Positions 6,449-8,455 of a DNA stretch of 8,455 nt are shown here, one piece after another. Under the pieces are notes generated by a model. It was given only the letters and a program-made list of their open reading frames with translations. It did not search any database and was not told the DNA's origin. This DNA comes from Bifidobacteriaceae bacterium (GTDB lineage: Bacteria; Actinomycetota; Actinomycetes; Actinomycetales; WQXJ01). Location: NCBI GenBank assembly GCA_031268115.1, contig JAIRXV010000433.1:1-8455 (forward strand). The letters are read 5' to 3'. How positions within the stretch are numbered: position 1 is the stretch's first letter; every line of letters starts with the position of its first letter. Both the position numbers and the translations under genes were made by a program.

Positions 6449-7654
6449 GTGAGCAGAACCGTCCTTGTCATCAACGCAGGCTCCACATCGATCAAATACC
6501 AGCTCGTGGACGTGGACACCGAAGAGCGTCTGGCTTCGGGTCTAGTGGAACGGATCGGACAAGATGCCTCAACCGTCACTCACCGGCTGGACGAGACCGA
6601 ATTCGAGGTCAGCGCCCACATCCCCGACCACACCCACGGGATGGGGCAGGTCATGGCGATGTTCCACGCCCATGGCCCGGACTTGGACCGCGTGGGTTTG
6701 GTCGCGGTGGGCCACCGGGTGGTCCAGGGCGGCGATGCCTTCGACGCCCCGGCGCTGGTGACAGCCCGGGTCAAAGCGGCCATCGAACAGGAATCGGCGT
6801 TGGCGCCGCTGCATAACCCGCCCAACCTGGCGGGTATCGAGGCCGCTCAGCTTTCTTTCCCAAACCTGCCGCATGTGGCGGTTTTCGATACGGCGTTCCA
6901 CCGCACGCTGCCACCCGAGGCGTACACGTACGCGATCCCCCGGGAGCTCGCAGCCAAGCACAGGATCCGCCGGTACGGCATGCACGGCACGTCACATCGC
7001 TACGTGTCCCGCAAGACGGCGGAACTGATGGGCCGTGCGCCCGAGGACGTGAACGTCATCGTCCTCCATATTGGTGGCGGCGGGTCCGTGTGTGCGGTCA
7101 AAGGGGGACGGTCGGTGGAGACGTCGATGGGTCTGACCCCGCTTGAAGGCCTGGTCATGGCCACGCGATGCGGCGACATCGACCCGGCCATCCTGTTCCA
7201 CCTGCACCGCCAGACGGGCATGGGGTTCGACGATTTGGACGCGATGTGCAACAAATCCTCCGGGCTGCTGGGGCTGGGCGGATCGCCAGATATGCGCGAC
7301 ATTCGGCGCCTCGCCGCAGCCGGGGATGAGGGCGCCCAAATCGCCGTCACCACGTTCGTTCACCGGCTCCAGAGCTACATCGGGTCCTATTACGCGCACC
7401 TGGGCCGAGTGGACGCCTTGGCGTTCACCGCCGGAATCGGGGAGAACGACCCCGCCACTCGCCTTGAGGCATGCACCGGCCTAGAGCGTTTGGGGATCGC
7501 CGTGAATCCCGAGGTCAACGCGACGGTGAGAGGCGGGCGATCCGCGCGCATCTCCCCAGATGGGGCCGAGGTCCAAGTGTGGGTGGTGGGCACCAACGAA
7601 GAATTGGAGATCGCGCGGGAATCGTTGGAAGTGGTCGAGGCGCTGACCCCCTGA
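6449..7654 (+). CDS. ackA: Acetate kinase
   Basis: The enzyme transfers phosphate between acetyl phosphate and ADP, giving acetate and ATP, and completes the Pta-AckA pathway. It has 401 residues from the GTG at 6449, the normal length. An in-frame ATG at 6386 would add 21 Pro-rich residues that do not resemble family members, which normally begin just before VLVINAGS. ASKHA-fold motifs: NAGSTSIK (9-16), GHRVVQGG (88-95), MHGTSHRYVSRKT (178-190), HIGGGGS (207-213), SMGLTPLEGLVMATRCGDIDP (226-246), FTAGIGEN (326-333) and GTNEELEIAR (381-390). By alignment from memory with the Methanosarcina thermophila enzyme (offset one), Arg90, His122, Asp147, His179, His207, Arg240 and Glu384 are kept. Two positions differ: Gly210 where Asn211 is usual, and Gln93 where His is usual. 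The gene lies 70 bp after pta and is probably co-transcribed. Confidence 0.96.
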   Translation: MSRTVLVINAGSTSIKYQLVDVDTEERLASGLVERIGQDASTVTHRLDETEFEVSAHIPDHTHGMGQVMAMFHAHGPDLDRVGLVAVGHRVVQGGDAFDAPALVTARVKAAIEQESALAPLHNPPNLAGIEAAQLSFPNLPHVAVFDTAFHRTLPPEAYTYAIPRELAAKHRIRRYGMHGTSHRYVSRKTAELMGRAPEDVNVIVLHIGGGGSVCAVKGGRSVETSMGLTPLEGLVMATRCGDIDPAILFHLHRQTGMGFDDLDAMCNKSSGLLGLGGSPDMRDIRRLAAAGDEGAQIAVTTFVHRLQSYIGSYYAHLGRVDALAFTAGIGENDPATRLEACTGLERLGIAVNPEVNATVRGGRSARISPDGAEVQVWVVGTNEELEIARESLEVVEALTP

Positions 7655-7772
7655 GGGGTAGGTTCTGCGCGGGCCGGTGCCCGACATATGCCCGGAAGGG
7701 CGAAGCCCGACCAGCTCAGACGCGGCGGCCAGCATCGCCAGCGCCACCCGTGCCGCCGGGGACACCGGCGGT
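7646..7772. terminator. Cluster of small GC hairpins after ackA
   Basis: Several short stems lie in the convergent gap. ACCCC/GGGGT (7646-7650 with 7655-7659) spans the ackA stop. CGGGC/GCCCG pairs 7670-7674 with 7679-7683. GGGC/GCCC pairs 7698-7701 with 7705-7708. CCGCCGG/CCGGCGG pairs 7753-7759 with 7765-7771, with a five-base loop. The last is the strongest. None has a T-run, so which one terminates transcription is open. The 7655-7828 gap otherwise holds no gene that I can support. Confidence 0.35.
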
Positions 7773-7828
7773 CTTCGCGCCGCAGCCGAAGCCTTCATAC
7801 CCTGTCCCGTTTCTTGGGCGCATAGCAG

Positions 7829-8455
7829 TCAGCGCGATCCGGGCGCGTAGCGACACAATTCGACACGCTCATCGCTCAACGGCACCCCGCTGGGCAGCGT
7901 CACCTCGTCCTCGGTCAAACCGGTGTTCTGGGGGAACGAATAGGTTCCGGGCTGGTCGCCCCCCTCTACGACTATTTCTTTCGCACCGGCCAACTCTTTG
8001 AGTTCAGCGAAATCCTTCCCCGTGAAACCCTCCTGGGCCAAACCCTCGCGGATCAAGCAGGCGGCGCTGATATCATCCGGGTCTGCCTTATCGGGGTTAT
8101 CGATCACCGCCCAGTAGAGAGAATCGATCTCCCAGACCCATGCCTTAGTGCAGGGTAGAGATATCTCGCCATTCGCATCCTTATCGCCGTGAGTATCTAT
8201 TCGCACGTACTGGCGACCCCCGGAAGAGTAGTCCCAGGAGGCCTCCAGCCCGTTGTCTACCAAACAATCGAAATACTTCTGCTGCGATTCGCGCTGCTCG
8301 TCGGGAGTGATCGTGCCGTCCGCTAAGACCTTGCGCACAAAATCGCTCGCCCCCACCGCCGCCTGCTCGAACTCTGCGGCGTAGGGTCCTGCCTCAGCGG
8401 CACCGGGGGCGGCATCCTCGACCGGGCCGCTACACCCCGCCACGCCCAGCACAAC
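7829..8455 (-). CDS. Secreted lipoprotein, four-Cys family (5' end outside window)
   Basis: The frame runs to the right edge, where it reads VVLGVAGCSG. That is the end of a lipoprotein signal peptide with lipobox VAGC, so the start codon lies beyond 8455 and the GTG at 8452 is an internal Val. About 208 residues are visible, ending at the TGA at 7831-7829. Numbering from that Val, the lipidated residue is Cys7. An Ala/Glu-rich linker leads to an acidic helical stretch containing LADGTITPDEQ (43-53) and then KYFDCLVDNGLEA. The mature chain has Cys63, 101, 132 and 200. Cys63 in CLVDNGL and Cys132 in ACLIREGL match, in order and local sequence, Cys52 and Cys181 of the lipoprotein at 3268-4149. 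Lipoproteins with an 'ADG-x-[IVL]-T' segment before a C-x-x-D/E-x-G motif are, to my recollection, common in actinobacteria and uncharacterised. Function unknown; probably anchored on the outer face of the membrane. Confidence 0.8.
   Translation of the reverse strand, partial: VVLGVAGCSGPVEDAAPGAAEAGPYAAEFEQAAVGASDFVRKVLADGTITPDEQRESQQKYFDCLVDNGLEASWDYSSGGRQYVRIDTHGDKDANGEISLPCTKAWVWEIDSLYWAVIDNPDKADPDDISAACLIREGLAQEGFTGKDFAELKELAGAKEIVVEGGDQPGTYSFPQNTGLTEDEVTLPSGVPLSDERVELCRYAPGSR

Noticed and set aside
7481..7798. A 105-residue - strand frame (MKASAAARRPP...) covering the ackA 3' end and the convergent gap
   Set aside because: About half lies antisense to the conserved end of ackA, the composition is a typical GC-rich shadow and no clear ribosome site precedes the ATG.
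7716..7823. A 35-residue Gly-rich - strand frame (MRPRNGTGYEGFGCG...) in the convergent gap
   Set aside because: No ribosome binding site, low-complexity Gly/Ala composition that GC-rich spacer yields by chance, and no known family.

Overview
The window is GC-rich DNA in which most genes start with GTG. It carries a long-form phosphate acetyltransferase followed by acetate kinase, and a GMP synthase beside a gene for a PspC-type envelope protein. The protein sequences and gene types point to a high-GC Gram-positive bacterium (Actinomycetota). I cannot resolve the family from sequence alone. I saw no tRNA, rRNA, CRISPR array, insertion sequence or phage gene.

Layout, left to right. Positions 2-1072 (+) hold the 3' part of a membrane protein that enters from outside the window. 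It has an Asn-rich five-residue repeat, a Pro/Gly linker, three membrane segments and a LiaF/PspC-type 'toast-rack' C-terminal domain. It overlaps by four bases a small two-helix membrane protein (1069-1380). Two hairpins (1411-1450 and 1467-1494) separate this pair from the convergent guaA gene (1532-3172, -). Upstream of guaA on the same strand is a secreted lipoprotein gene (3268-4149, -). A 171-bp divergent promoter region follows, and then the pta-ackA pair runs rightward (4321-6378 and 6449-7654). A short convergent gap (7655-7828) leads to a second lipoprotein gene (7829-8455, -) that runs off the right edge.

How the genes work together. Pta and AckA interconvert acetyl-CoA, acetyl phosphate and acetate, giving overflow or fermentative ATP. 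GuaA makes GMP from XMP. The two left-hand membrane proteins probably form an envelope-stress unit. The two lipoproteins that flank pta-ackA look like diverged members of one family, with the same order of four cysteines in the mature chain.

Most of the window is ordinary core metabolism. The points most worth a second look are: the 15-bp-period Asn pentad repeat; the pair of four-cysteine lipoproteins; a Pro/Ala-rich insertion in GuaA with an internal direct repeat; non-consensus active-site positions in AckA (Gly210, Gln93); and an altered P-loop in Pta. I do not see convincing evidence of a wholly new multi-gene system.
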